Assembly (NCBI GenBank): GCA_963682025.1
Contig: OY821519.1
Span: 111,045,764-111,109,763 of the forward strand
DNA: 64,000 bases
Direction of reading: 5' to 3'
Source: Cordilura impudica
Lineage: Eukaryota; Arthropoda; Insecta; Diptera; Scathophagidae
Notes under the pieces: generated by a model
Database searches by the model: none
What the model was told of the DNA's origin: nothing
The model's input: the letters and a program-made list of their open reading frames with translations, nothing else
Shown here: positions 1 to 11,126 of the stretch, one piece after another
Layout of the letters: each line of letters starts with the position of its first letter
How positions within the stretch are numbered: the first letter of the stretch is position 1
Translations under genes and position numbers: made by a program

Positions 1-743
1 GTGATGCATACAATTTTACATTTTCTGTACATTTTTATACCGTTAAAATAATCTGATGAATTATAAAATATATTACAACGTTCTACTGCAAATAAGATTT
101 TATATTAACTGTTTATAAGATATTCCGATATTATTTTCAGTTTAAAACTATCCCTAAAATATTTAAATTAAAATTTTATATCCCCCTAATTTAAGCAAAA
201 TAAATAAAAGCGACCCTAAGTAATATCTATAGTTAAATTTGGTTAAGTCGTAACACAAACAAAAATAATAATAATTTGTTTTTTGAACTTATTGTATTTT
301 TGTTTTTGGGCATATAAATAAAATGCAGAAAAACAAAACTTCGTTAATATATTTACCATTGTATAGTTTTAAGTTGAAAAACTGCAACTGAAGGCTTAAA
401 TTATTTATAATCTTGACGTTCATTTATGTTGTTGGCTGCATGTCTGGCTGCTGTATTTGCTGTTGTAGTTTAAGCATCAGCAGCAAATGTCCGCCAAATA
501 TTTATATATATATTTTTTTTTTTTGCGAATACTGTAAAAAAGTGCGAACAAATTGTTTGCTGTTGCTTTTGTCTGCCATTGTTTGTACGTTGGAAGCTTT
601 TGCTTTTTTCTGTGGTTTTGATATTTTCTGATATTGGATTCGTAGTATTCATTCTCAGCCATACATGTATATTGGGTAGTTAGATGTCTATTGTGATGCT
701 ACAGTAGCTATAGAAGTTGTTGTTGTTTTGTGTTATTCGGGCT
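1..743 (-). other. Possible 3' UTR or intron of the BCL11-like gene
   Basis: AT-rich DNA left of the putative stop codon at 744-746. On the minus strand it would be 3' untranslated sequence if the short isoform exists, otherwise intron. CA/GTT-rich patches at 420-620 give small open frames on both strands, none with a recognisable motif. No canonical polyadenylation hexamer was seen in minus orientation. Confidence 0.3.
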
Positions 744-815
744 TTAAGCCAAACTGTTGGGTATTATGCCCATCGAAGCCGTTGTAGTGGGAGTGGTATT
801 AGCAGTGGTTGCTTC
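744..815 (-). CDS. CG9650: BCL11/CG9650 homolog, putative terminal exon of a short isoform
   Basis: The minus strand shows acceptor GGTTTACAG, then 23 codons (EATTANTTPTTTASMGIIPN, SLA) and a TAA stop at 744-746. The phase (0) fits the donor at 6703. If used, this exon ends the protein before the C-terminal finger cluster. Human BCL11A also has short isoforms that lack C-terminal fingers, so the idea is reasonable. Against it, the peptide has no conserved motif and the polypyrimidine tract is modest. I also find no canonical AATAAA on the minus strand between 744 and 1. The exon could be chance, or it could be an alternative exon skipped in the long form. Confidence 0.42.
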   Translation of the reverse strand, partial: EATTANTTPTTTASMGIIPNSLA

Positions 816-1149
816 CTGTAAACCATAGTGGAAATAAATGAAAAGGAATTGGAAAACTGTATAAACATATTAAAGTATAATAAAAATATAATATTTTCAT
901 TTCAATTTGTAAAACAATTTGTTCATGTAAAGAAAGCATACGAAATTAATTTTACATTTTAGCTGAAATAAAGGGTGTTCCTTAAGCTCAATAGAACTTT
1001 ATGTTTTAAAAAAATAACTCAAATATTAAGTTTGAAACAAATAGAAAGCTGAAACATTTGCTCAGCATTTAACTCTTGTTTTTTGAGCCAAATCCATGCA
1101 CTAATGGTTACCAAATTCCTGTACATGGAAAAAAAATCAGACAACAGAA

Positions 1150-2170
1150 AACCCAATCACGCTAATTTCCGATGAGCTGTGTAATGTTTTCAGGAATGAA
1201 CTGGATGTTAAAAGAGCGCCGGGATGTTATCTAATTTGCCCAAAAATGGGTAAATAAATAACTACGTGCGACAGTAACGGAATATCTTATCACCTTATTC
1301 AACGAAATGCTACTGAATGCTCTCTGAAAACGTCACAGATTATTATGATCCACAAAGCTGGGAAACGCAAAACCTTTGCTTTATCCTATAGACCTATAAT
1401 TATCTTCCGTGTCTATCTAAACTATTCGAAAAATTGCTTTTGGCAAAAATTATGCCGTATCTCACCAAAAAAAAGGTCATACCCAAACACTAGTTTGACC
1501 TTTGTAAAGAACATAGCACAAATGAACAGGTAAATCGCATAACGGATCGGATAGAAAGAACATTTGAAGATAGGAATTTTCGATGTTGCCCTGCTATATA
1601 AAATATATGTTTCCATCAAATTGCCACAGGATTCTGGAATCATATTTAACCAACAGAAATTTTCGAGTAAAGTACAAGACTTACACCACTGATAACTTAA
1701 AAATTAAAGCAGGTGTTCCTCAGGGAAGTGTCCTAAAGCCTATTCTGTATATAGTTTTTACATGTGATATACCAACAAACCAGAGATTAAGTATGTAAAC
1801 TTTTGCAGCTGGTACAGCCATTCTCTGCATTTACAATAAAAATTGCATCAATGTTGTTAAGTGAACACCTACGCGACGTTGAGATATGGCTATCTACCTG
1901 GAGAGTCAATGTAAATGAACAAAAGTGCAAACTTGTCACTTTCAGCTTAAGGCCCGAAATCTGGCCCCCAGTTTCACTGAACAGTGTTGTCATCCCGCAC
2001 GCCAACGATGTCGCCTATCTCGACATTCATTTGGATCAGCGACTCATATGGAGCAAACACATTGAAGCTAAGAAAACACAAATCAAATTAAAAGCGTCCA
2101 TTTGCTAATAAACCAACAATTGAAACTGACACTTGAATAGAAAGTACTGTTGTATAACAGTATAATAAAG
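1150..2170 (+). pseudogene. Jockey-type non-LTR retrotransposon reverse transcriptase relic
   Basis: The plus strand shows pieces of a reverse transcriptase in three frames. A KAGKRKTFALSYRPII block sits near 1350. KIKAGVPQGSVLKPILY at about 1705-1755 is the conserved GVPQGS motif. TFAAGTAIL at about 1800 is a degenerate form of the catalytic FADDTAIL box, with both aspartates lost. NVNEQKCKLVTFSLRP and ANDVAYLDIHLDQRLIWSKH follow. The order and wording match the Jockey clade. Frameshifts and stops separate every block, and the element is truncated at both ends. It sits in the last intron of the BCL11-like gene, in the opposite orientation. Confidence 0.75.
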
Positions 2171-2177
2171 TTAATAT

Positions 2178-3300
2178 TGACGGTGGCCCTTAAAAAATAA
2201 AAGTGTTCAAACTCTCGGGCTCACCCCTAGATATACGCGAATAGCAAAAAAAACTGAGAAATACAAAGTTTTGAGTCAATCAAAAAATATAGAGGTACCT
2301 TAACGCGACTGAAAATTTAAAGTGTGCTTATATGGGGAAAATATGACTTATTTTCTGATTTTACGAAAATTTAGTTCTAAGTCTAATTTTTTCGACAAGT
2401 TTTTATATCAGTATATCAGTACAAAATTATCTTTTCAAAAAGCTATATGACTTCAAAATCGAATAAAACCTCGCTAAGAAATAACAAATGACCCAGACCA
2501 CTTTTGCGCCAAAAAAAACTGTGATATACATTTTTTCAATTTTAACAATATGATCAAAGCCATAATTTTTTATCTCAGTACTAAGATATGAAGTATTGTT
2601 TTATTACCACGTTGCTGAAAATTTTTTTGATAAAATTTTGATTAAGTTTAATTTTTAAAAAATTTTCTTAAACAAAACTTCAAAGAATGTATCTGGCACT
2701 TCAAAGTTTTGTTAAATCTATATTGGGGATTAACTGTGTGAGTTTTTAAGTAAATTCCTCTGCCAGAATTATTTTTACCAACAATTTTGTTCTTGCGGAT
2801 TTGGAGAAAAATTAGTATATTTTTTTAAATATTCAGTAAATGTTCTCTTTCTAATTACTTTATATAAAAAATTTATCAGTTTTCTACTCTTAAATGTTAT
2901 GTTTTTTCTTAATAGCCTAGGATTTCCGAAAAAAAATTTATGGCCCCATTAACCCTTTCGGATATGGGGTCGCATAAGACCCCAAGCTAATGAAAGACAA
3001 TTTATTTAAAAAAAAAACAAATATTTTGTAAGTGAAGTTTAATATTTGACGCTTAAAATATAATAACCAAATGTGCAAGTGTTCCATGCTCAAAATTTAG
3101 AATAATTCGAGCAACGTTTGAATTTTGGCATTTTTAAAAAAATTAATTGTTCTAATAAGCTAGGTGAAACACTAACTATTTTACGAAAACTTACCCCCCA
3201 GCATTATTTCGAAAGTATTTTAATTTTTTGACTTAATCGTCCTGTACTAACTTGGGGTCATTTGTGGCGCCAAGTCCAAATGGGTTAGTGACGTCAAATT
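2178..3300 (+). repeat. Copy of a foldback/MITE-like repeat (family shared with 57171-61945)
   Basis: The sequence from 2178 on (GGCCCTTAAAAAATAAA) aligns by eye with 57171-57890, and the part after about 2830 with 61121-61300. Shared landmarks are TATATGGGGAAAATATGAC, the ATTTTACG block, CTAATTACTTTATATAAA and a short palindrome GGGGTCGCATAAGACCCC near 2965. No coding potential. Its ends are less well preserved than in the right-hand copy. Confidence 0.6.
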
Positions 3301-3392
3301 ATAAAATCGTCATAATCATCATATCATAAAAAACTTCAAAATATAATATATTTTATTTCCCAACTCATATGGACATAACCTTACTCCAATTA

Positions 3393-5130
3393 CACTGTGG
3401 AACAAATTGAGGTTAGCACAAGTTAGGTCGATTCTGAGAGTGAGGGCTGAAAATAGAGGCTAAATTAGAAAACCCGTATCGCGGCGTTTGTTTATGTTAG
3501 TTCGAATTTTTTTTTTAATCGACCTTCGAACTTTGCAGTCAAATGCCGATTTTCAGCATATTGTTTATATGGTTTTTTTTGGCTATAAATCGTCGACTAA
3601 TTGATATTTTTTCAATCTGTAAAAGCCAAATTATTCCTAGAGACCTGTGCAACAATTAAAATTTTTAAAAAAATTGATTTAGAAAATTTTTGTGGTGCTT
3701 ATGAAGTAAAATGTTGGAAAAATTATTTATGAAGCATGAAGCTTTTTGAAAATATTTTCCACAAAACTAAGTCTTTTTGCTTTCTATTTGATCTATAATA
3801 TACTTCTCAGTTTCTTCAATAAATTTCATTTAAAAAGAAAACAATCATATTACAAAACTTGTGTTTTCCAGCTTAATATTAATTTTCTTCTCATTTTTTT
3901 TTACCAATTTTCTTCAGTTTGGTTTTGAAGAAACATTGAAAAAGAAATTATAAAAATATGGAAAAAAATATATTTTTGGAATGTTAGTTATGAAAAGTTT
4001 TAAGTAAAAAAATTAAATAAATTAAATTAACGATTTGGCCAGTTGCCGTTTAGCAGGCGGCTGTGGATCAACATCATTGCTCTCTCTAATATCTTGGTCA
4101 TCGTCATCATCATCAGAAAGGTCGATAATTTCGTCCAACAAACAACTTTTTTTAGTGGCATCGTTTACGTCAGTGATAAACTCTTGCGAGAAATATTGTT
4201 TATAGGCTTCCAGAAAAAAAAAATCACTCGCATTGCCACATTTTTCATCGCTTGCTATGAAACGTCCACAAACATTACAAAAATGGTACATTTTACATTT
4301 TGGTTCCGACATTTTTAATAAATTTTTATACTATACAATGTTTTATTTGTTATTTTTATGAAACCGATGCACTTAACTTAAATCACTCACAAAATGAAAT
4401 AAGTTCCAAAAATATTAATAGCGAATTTTATCACGACCGAGCGAAAATTAAAAGACATCAGCTTCGGCTGAGTTTCGAGTCTTAACTGAATCTTCATTTT
4501 TGAAATTAGTTCGCTTGTACGAAATAAAAAAAAATCGCTACCTGTGCGGTGGTTGAAAACAAAAAAGTTGTTTTACTAATTCCCCATTCTTGGAACTTCC
4601 CTTTTTAATTACTTCTACCTAAATCGCTATTTATTTAATGGTTTTGGGGTTTTTAACGCAAATTATCGACTAAGATCATTTTCTTTTCAAATGAAATTTA
4701 TTGAAGAAACTGATAAGCATATTATAGATCAAACAGAAAGCAAAAATTACTTAGTTTTGTGGAAAATATTTTCAAAAAGCATGAAAAAAAAATTTTTTTT
4801 TCCAACATTTTCTTCATAAGCGCCACAAAACTTTTCTACATCAATTTTTTAAAAAATTTCGATTGTTGCACAGGTCTCTAGCAATAATTTGCTTTTTACA
4901 GATTGAAAAATATCAATTAGTCGACGAGTTATAGCCACAAAAAAAAAAACGATATAAACAATATGCTGAAAATCGGCATTTGACTGCAAAGTTCGAAGGT
5001 CGATTAAAAAAACAATTCGAACTAACATATACAAACGCTGCGATACGGATCTTCTAATTTAGCCTCTATTTTCACCCCTCACTCTCAGAATCGACCTAAC
5101 TTTTGCTAACCTGAATTTGTTCAACCGTGT
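3393..5130 (-). mobile_element. Internally deleted DDE transposon with long inverted arms
   Basis: The left end starts CACTGTGGAACAAATTGAGG and the right end carries the inverse (CTGAATTTGTTCAACCGTG). The arms stay complementary for several hundred bases (about 3393-3930 against 4680-5130). The same ends bound the 3.3-kb element at 51798-55083. This copy is 1.7 kb, lies in the opposite orientation and lacks the middle of the transposase gene. What remains of the gene is the small frame at 4022-4312. Confidence 0.8.
4022..4312 (-). CDS. 96-residue fused remnant of a transposase (N- and C-terminus joined)
   Basis: An open frame of 96 residues starts MSEPKCKMYHFCNVCGRFIA and ends DVDPQPPAKRQLAKSLI. 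The first 55 or so residues match the start of the protein encoded at 52578 onward in the long copy. The last 40 (LLDEIIDLSDDDDDDQDIRE and following) match the frame at about 54415-54530 of that copy. The internal deletion therefore joins the N-terminal CxxC segment to the acidic C-terminus without breaking the frame. Whether it is expressed is unknown. It could be neutral debris or a small transposase-derived protein that competes with the full enzyme. Confidence 0.55.
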   Translation of the reverse strand: MSEPKCKMYHFCNVCGRFIASDEKCGNASDFFFLEAYKQYFSQEFITDVNDATKKSCLLDEIIDLSDDDDDDQDIRESNDVDPQPPAKRQLAKSLI

Positions 5131-6703
5131 TATTCGAATTGGAGATTGTATCGCCGTTTTGGTGGTCGAAAACAATTTTAAAAATATATTTAGGAGAACT
5201 GTAATATTAGTGACATCTCTAATAACAAGTATTTTAATTTATTCATAAGGGAGACTTCAACAATAAATTTTTATATAATTTAACTATAAAATAATATACA
5301 AATCCATTATTTAAAGTTAATATATACGAAAAAAAAAATTGGTGGCCCCCGAATCATGTTCCTGCATACGTCCCTGTAAATAACAGCTGATTTAATTTCC
5401 AAATTTACAAAAATTTATTGTTAAAAATAAAGTTATATATTTTATATATTTTTTAATTGTTAATTAATATTAAACAATTTATTTTTCTTTCAACATTAAT
5501 CTTTATAATTTACTCTGTTTTTCTTTCGCCGCAAGCAGTGTTGTATTTTCATATGTTTGTCATACGAAAATAGAACCTGTTCTAATTGAAAAATGTACAT
5601 GTGACTTTCCTCGTATATGGTATATTAACAATGTTTCATATGTATCACATGATGTGTACAACTTTTGCTGTGGGAAACTTTGTCAGTACATATGTAAAAA
5701 ACACATCGTTTGATAATACCTTAGGATAATACAATATTAATAATATTGTTTATGTACATCCTCTTTTAGAACTTCCAATTACTCCCTCTCATAAATATGC
5801 ACTCTAGTATTGAGGGCTAGGGAGCTGGATTTGAATCCGTTGCCCAGAACAGTGGGACATTTGGTTAACATGTGGCCAAAGCTAGATCTAGAAGAAAAAA
5901 AAGTTTGCTTCCAATTTATCGTATAACCCTTAACACACTGTTCCCCAAATTCGTGTAGAAAACTGGCAACTGAAAACAGTAAAGAGAAAAGCATCGAAAT
6001 GCTAATATTTTGCTCTCCAGCCCAGTAATATTGGCCATCGGGAATTTGCTTGAAGTTCCATTTTACATACGTTTCGTAGTTCATTAAAATTTTATAGATT
6101 TTAAAATTAGAAATGAAAATTTTTTTTCTGACTCGAGTTCCAATTTTTGAGTTTTATTTCTTTGTATAACCTAATTTTTTTTACACCTGAAAAAGTAGAC
6201 TCAATACGCAATTTTCCATCAAATCCCTCTGAGACATTTTATTAGTGAAATTTTATTGATTTTTATTTGCTAATTTTGGATTTATAAAACCAATTTTGCG
6301 GCCAGAGGTGGTTCAATATTTTGTACCAAGAAAATCACTTAAGTGTCGGTCACAGCGTTTTTAATATAATTGTGATCAATTATTTCCTGATATCTCTTTC
6401 ATTGTTATCATCACTTCGATATTCACTGATAGACAAAATACTTTTTTGTTTCGCATGAAAATCAATGCCATCTCTTCGCGTTCCCTCTATTTCTTTATAA
6501 ATATAATTTTCAAATTTGTACAAAAAATTCCGCAAGCAGACTTTAGATACATATAGATAAATTATATTCATTATATTATAAATATTTTCACTTCATTTAT
6601 AGTTTTTAGTTTTGTTATTAAAATAATTTACTGCAAAATCTGTATAAACCGTATACATATATTTAAGTAAGAACGTTTCTATGTGTATTTGAAATCTACT
6701 TAC
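5131..6703. other. Intronic stretch with no identified gene
   Basis: AT-rich sequence. A 101-residue minus-strand open frame at 5779-6084 has no motif I recognise, and I do not call it a gene. The rest shows only scattered short runs. Confidence 0.5.
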
Positions 6704-6865
6704 AATGCTTAGAGCTCGTACGATGCAAGCTCGCTGTGTTTGTGGTACATCATCGTGGTCCATGGCGGGTGAACTGCCACGTGATGATACGGAACCATTA
6801 TTATGTATCATTTTTATGTCATCGCACATACGTCCATCTAATGAGCCATCATCACGATTTCCATC
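6704..6865 (-). CDS. CG9650: BCL11/CG9650 homolog, linker exon
   Basis: The exon is 162 bases (54 codons, phase 0 at both ends), with acceptor TTTTAG and donor GTAAGT. It reads DGNRDDGSLDGRMCDDIKMI, then HNNGSVSSRGSSPAMDHDDV and PQTQRACIVRALSI. No domain is visible. The acidic and Ser-rich composition suits a linker between the second finger and the C-terminal fingers of BCL11 proteins. A phase-0 exon can join either the short terminal exon at 744-815 or further exons left of the window. That would allow isoforms with and without the C-terminal zinc-finger cluster. The splice signals and phase agreement with the exon at 13267 make it likely real, even though the sequence itself is not diagnostic. 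Confidence 0.75.
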
Positions 6866-7369
6866 CTAAAATTAAATTAAAATAAAATAAATTTTATTTA
6901 GTTATTTCATTAAAATAATTTTGTTTTTCCATCTTTTTGATTAACAATTTTGGTTGTAACGAAATTGTTCCTCACAGCAAAATCTTCCGCTGAAACCAGT
7001 CTTATGTTGCTAATGATCCAATAACAAGAAAACAACTTTGAATAAAGTTTTCGACTCATACGCATTATAACTCACCCTACTACGTGCTTGTTCTAACAGT
7101 ACTTGTCACACCAAACTACATAGTTTATACTACAACTATGATTTGGGGTATATATATGTATACATCAATATATCCGTGGCTGGAAATTTGGAAAATTAGT
7201 AAATAAACAACAAGTTGCAAATGGCGGCTATGGTATTAGCTAGTTTTCCGGCTTTGAGTATAAATAATTAATTAAAGATAACCAAAGAGAAGGATAAACT
7301 TATTGCAATAAAAAATATAGTTGTTCGCCAACAGGTACTTTATAAAGATAATACACTTATTTAGGAAGA
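6866..7369. other. Intronic stretch, nothing recognised
   Basis: AT-rich DNA between the linker exon and a low-complexity tract. No open frame or repeat was identified. Confidence 0.5.
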
Positions 7370-8235
7370 GGTTCTGGTTTAGGCAAATAACAAAATCTAT
7401 ATTTTGTATTTATAAAAAAAGGAACGTTTTTAAAAAATTATCTTTTATAAGAAAAGCTGCTTTAAAAAAATATGCGTTATACAGATAATGTACTATTTAA
7501 GTTATGACACATTTTCTAAGAAAATGTATTTTATAATAAAACTTTTTTTTAAGAAAAAGTAACTTAGTTCTTAAGAAAAGATATCTTATTTTAAAAGTTG
7601 CTTTATAAAAAAGGCACTTTTTTTGAAAATAAAATGTCTTTTAAGAAACAGAAGCTCTTTTTTTTTAAAGAAAATGTACTTTTCAAGTAAAACTACTCTT
7701 CTAATAAGATGTATTTTTTTTTGAAGATCTGTTTTTTTTTTAAGAAATGGAACTTTTTAAGAAAAGGTACTATTTAAAGTAAAGAACATATATTAATGAA
7801 CTGAATTGTTTAAAAAAATATTTGCTGTTTACGAATATGTATTTTTAACAAAGAACATGTACTTTTTTAAGAAAAGATAAATTTTTGCAGAAAGGACTTA
7901 TTTAAAAAAGTACTTATTTTAGAAAAGTTGTTTTTTTTTTCAAAAATGTAGTTACTTCGAAAGTTTCATGTCAGAGTATTATTTACTCTGTACGAATATG
8001 TGCTTTTTAAAGAGAACTCACTCAACGAAATATATCACAATTTTTTAGAAAAGTAAAATTATGTTCTTAAGAAAAGATATATTTTAAAAAGAATTCTTTT
8101 AAGAAAATAAACTTGCTTGAAAAAGTAATTTTTTAAGAAAATTAATTATTCTATCAATTTTAAATTATTGGCTTTTTTAAAAAAGTTAATTTTGAAAAAT
8201 GTTATTTTATTAAGAAAATTAGCTTTTTTATACAA
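7370..8235. repeat. Degenerate TTTTAAGAAAA low-complexity array
   Basis: About 860 bases in which variants of TTTTTAAGAAAAGTA recur every 20-40 bases with no fixed period. Both strands look alike because the motif is nearly self-complementary. Probably an old slippage or rearrangement product. No coding. Confidence 0.6.
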
Positions 8236-8236
8236 A

Positions 8237-9012
8237 ACAAGTAAGAAAATTATAGTCGGTCTAGACCGACTATACGATTCCCATGGTTTAGAGACCCTAT
8301 CTATTCGTTCCAACTAATTTGATATAGAAAATAAGCATAAACAGAATTTGAGTGGCATTATTATTAAATTTTTTGGCTGCAGATATGAAAAAGTTCATAT
8401 GGGATATATATTTATGTGGGGACTAGATCGAAACATGGACCAATCCTGGCCATATTTGGTAAAATCTCTTGTATATTGCAAAAATATATACAAACAAAAT
8501 TTGAGATGCATCAGTGCAATATTTTTGTTTTTTTTTTATAGATTTAAGTGAAGATCGGGAGGCAGCTCTATATGGGGCCTATGACTAAGAGTTTTCCCAT
8601 AGGGACCGTGTTTGGACTACACATTAATGCATGTAATAAACACATGCAAACCCAATTTGATTAAGATCTATATGACAATTTGGATCATATGGCAATTTAT
8701 GTCGATTTCATATGGGTCATTTGTATGGGGGCTAGGTCTGAACATGGACCGATTCTTACCAATTTCAAAAGCATTCATCCCATGGCCGACGAAAGCTTAT
8801 ATACAAAATTTCATCAAAATATATTCATATTTGCGTCCTGCAGTTTGATTAAAAAACTAACATGGACACACAGACGGACGGACATCGTTAAATCGGCTCA
8901 GAAGGTGATTCTGATTCGATCGGTATAATAAAAGATGGGTCTAGGTAAAATATTTTTGGTAGTTACAAACAGCAGCAAAAAGTCATTATACCCAAACCAC
9001 ATAGTGGTAAAA
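8237..9012 (+). mobile_element. mini-me/Helitron-like element, copy 1
   Basis: Starts ACAAGTAAGAAAATTATAGT and contains the perfect palindrome AGTCGGTCTAGACCGACT. It runs through the conserved core (GCAGATATGAAAAAGTTCAT, GACCGATTCT) and an ACAGACGGACGGAC tract, and ends AAACCACATAGTGGT. Dipteran mini-me elements are known for a (GTCY)n tract. Here the tract is short (about three GGAC units). No coding capacity; the open frames inside are shared family sequence. Confidence 0.8.
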
Positions 9013-9244
9013 GGTGTAAATATTTATTTCAGGCAATGTTTTTTTCGGCATACGATATTTTATAGACCAAGCTGCTTGAAACCGGCTAAATGACTGTAAT
9101 TTCAACAAAGAGACAGACAGACGAATAGGCGGTCATCGATATGTCGACACGAGTTTCTATTAAAATCATGGATATATGCTCTTAAATCCGTTTTTCGATG
9201 AGTTGAAAATAGATTGAAAGTGTGACATATAGAGTGGAAGCTAT

Positions 9245-9260
9245 GTATTTATTTATTTGT

Positions 9261-9291
<31 letters not shown>

Positions 9292-10320
9292 TTCGTATAT
9301 TGGTCTATGGAATTAATCCTTACAGACTATTTACAACGAAAAATATTTTAAAATTAATTTTAGTACATGGCTATTCATGAATTTAGAAAGCATATTATTT
9401 TACTTTTAATTAGATTAGTATTTAATGAGAAATCAATAAATCTATATAGTTCATTAAATTGAATACACATTCTCCTAAGACGGTCTGCGTTTGCATAATT
9501 AGCTCTATAGAACTGTACAGATAACGGTGAGAAGTACCGTGTTGGTCGTTGAGGAATGTTGAATGATATATTGTTAATCAGGAAACCAGAACAAACATCA
9601 CCATTAATTATATTAAGATGAAATTAAACATTTAGCATAGTTCTCCGACTTTTTAAAGTTGGTAGCTTAATAAGGGCAAGTCTGCTGGTATAGGATGGAA
9701 GATTACTTGGATTGAAGTTTAAACTCCGAAGACAAAACAAAAAGAATTGTTTCTGCACAGATTCCAGACTGTCGGCATAAATTTGATAGCTTGGGTCCCA
9801 AATTATAGAATCATATTCTAGGATAGGTCTCACAAGTGACATATATAAAGTTTTGGTGACATAGGGATCATTAAATTCTTTAGCCCAACGTGTTATGAAA
9901 CCGAGTACACCTCTGGCTTTGTTGACAGTAATTGTTATATGAGGAATAAAGGTCAGTTTATGATCCCATAAAACACCAAGATCTATAAAGTTATCTAATT
10001 TATCGAGACAATAATCACCCAGCACATAGTTGACAGATTTATTTATTTATTTATATTAATTACAATACAAAGTAAATTGGTATTCTAATTTGGGTCCAGG
10101 GATAAGCCGGGTGACAAAGACCATTTGGCTGGTTTTTGCAGCGACAGACCAAAGCCTCTGGTGGGAATCGAACCCACGACCCCCGCATGATAAGCGAGCA
10201 CGCTACCTACTCACCTACCGGGGCGCTTAACATAGTTGACAGATATCGGCCTCTTTCTGACGAAACGCATATGTTTACAGTTTTTAAGTTTTAGCTCGAT
10301 TAAATTTAAATTACACCAAG
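9245..10320 (-). pseudogene. 3' part of a non-LTR retrotransposon ORF2, split by a SINE
   Basis: The minus strand reads LNLIELKLKNCKHMRFVRKR above the SINE. From 10025 down it reads LGDYCLDKLDNFIDLGVLWD, ARGVLGFITRWAKEF, LVRPILEYDSIIWDP and SVQKQFFLFCLRSL. These are the thumb and C-terminal blocks of a non-LTR reverse transcriptase. The coding part ends near 9624, and a (TTTA)n run at 9245-9293 is its 3' tail read from the other strand. The RT core of the same element lies beyond the mini-me copy, around 11127-11755. A 191-bp SINE interrupts the frame at 10039-10229. Confidence 0.75.
10039..10229 (-). mobile_element. tRNA-derived SINE with 15-bp target duplication
   Basis: On the minus strand the head reads like a tRNA: GCCCCGGTAGGTGAGTAGGT, including a box A-like TAGGTGAGTAGG, an anticodon-arm-like segment, and GTGGGTTCGATTCCCACC, which is a textbook box B and T arm. 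An unrelated body follows, and an (ATAA)n tail lies at the low-coordinate end. The 15-bp repeat ACATAGTTGACAGAT flanks it exactly at 10024-10038 and 10230-10244. It is inserted in the ORF of a non-LTR element, presumably by LINE machinery recognising the tail. It is not a functional tRNA gene because the acceptor stem does not close. Confidence 0.88.
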
Positions 10321-10326
10321 AATAAA

Positions 10327-11126
10327 ACAAGTAAGAAACTTATAGTCGGTCTAGACCGACTATAGGATACCCTGTACCATGTGTTTAGAGACTCTACCCC
10401 ATAGGCCCAACTAACTGGACATAGAATATAAGCACAAACCAAATTGGAGTGGGATTTTTATATATTTTTTTGCCTGCAGATATGAAAAAGTTCATATCGG
10501 ATGCTATATCTATATGGGGACTAGGCCCAAAAATGGACCGATACTGACCATGTTTGGTAAGGTCTCTTGTATTTTGCAAAAATATATACAAACAAAATTT
10601 GAGAAGAATCAGTGCAATATTTTTGTTTTTTGATAGATTTAAGTGAAGATCGGGAAGCAGCTCTATATGGGGCCTATAACTAAGAGTTTTCCTATAGGGA
10701 TCATTTTTGGACCACTGAATTAATGGATGTAATAAACACATACAAACCCAATTTGACTAAGATTTATATGATAATTTGGATCTTATGGCAATTTAAGTCG
10801 ACTTCATGGGGGTCATTTGTATGGGGGCTAGGTCTGAACATGGACCGATTCTCACCAATTTCAACAGCGTTCATCCTGTGGCCGATAAAAGCTTATATAC
10901 CAAATTTCATCAAAATATATTCATATTTGCGACCTGCAGTTTGATTACAATCTTTACATGGACACACAGACGGACGGACGGACGGACGGACGGACATCGT
11001 TAAATCGAATCAGATAGTGATTCTGCTTCCATCGATATAATTAAAGATGGGTCTAGGTCAAATATTTTTGGTAGTTACAAACAGCAGCATAAAGTCATTA
11101 TACCCAAACCACATAGTGGTATAGGG
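10327..11126 (+). mobile_element. mini-me/Helitron-like element, copy 2
   Basis: Full-length copy from ACAAGTAAGAAACTTATAGT to CCACATAGTGGTATAGGGTA, with six GGAC units near 10971. It splits the minus-strand non-LTR element whose 3' part is at 9245-10320. Confidence 0.85.

Noticed and set aside
3393..5130. CTCCAATT/AATTGGAG near the two ends as a target duplication
   Set aside because: The two copies are inverted relative to each other and set at different distances from the ends, so they are not a direct duplication.
5779..6084. 101-residue minus-strand open frame
   Set aside because: No motif, no splice context matching the BCL11-like gene, and no similarity that I recognise. Open frames of this size occur by chance.
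10150..10229. Possible true tRNA gene
   Set aside because: Box A and box B are present, but the acceptor stem does not pair, there is a SINE body and tail, and a TSD flanks the unit.
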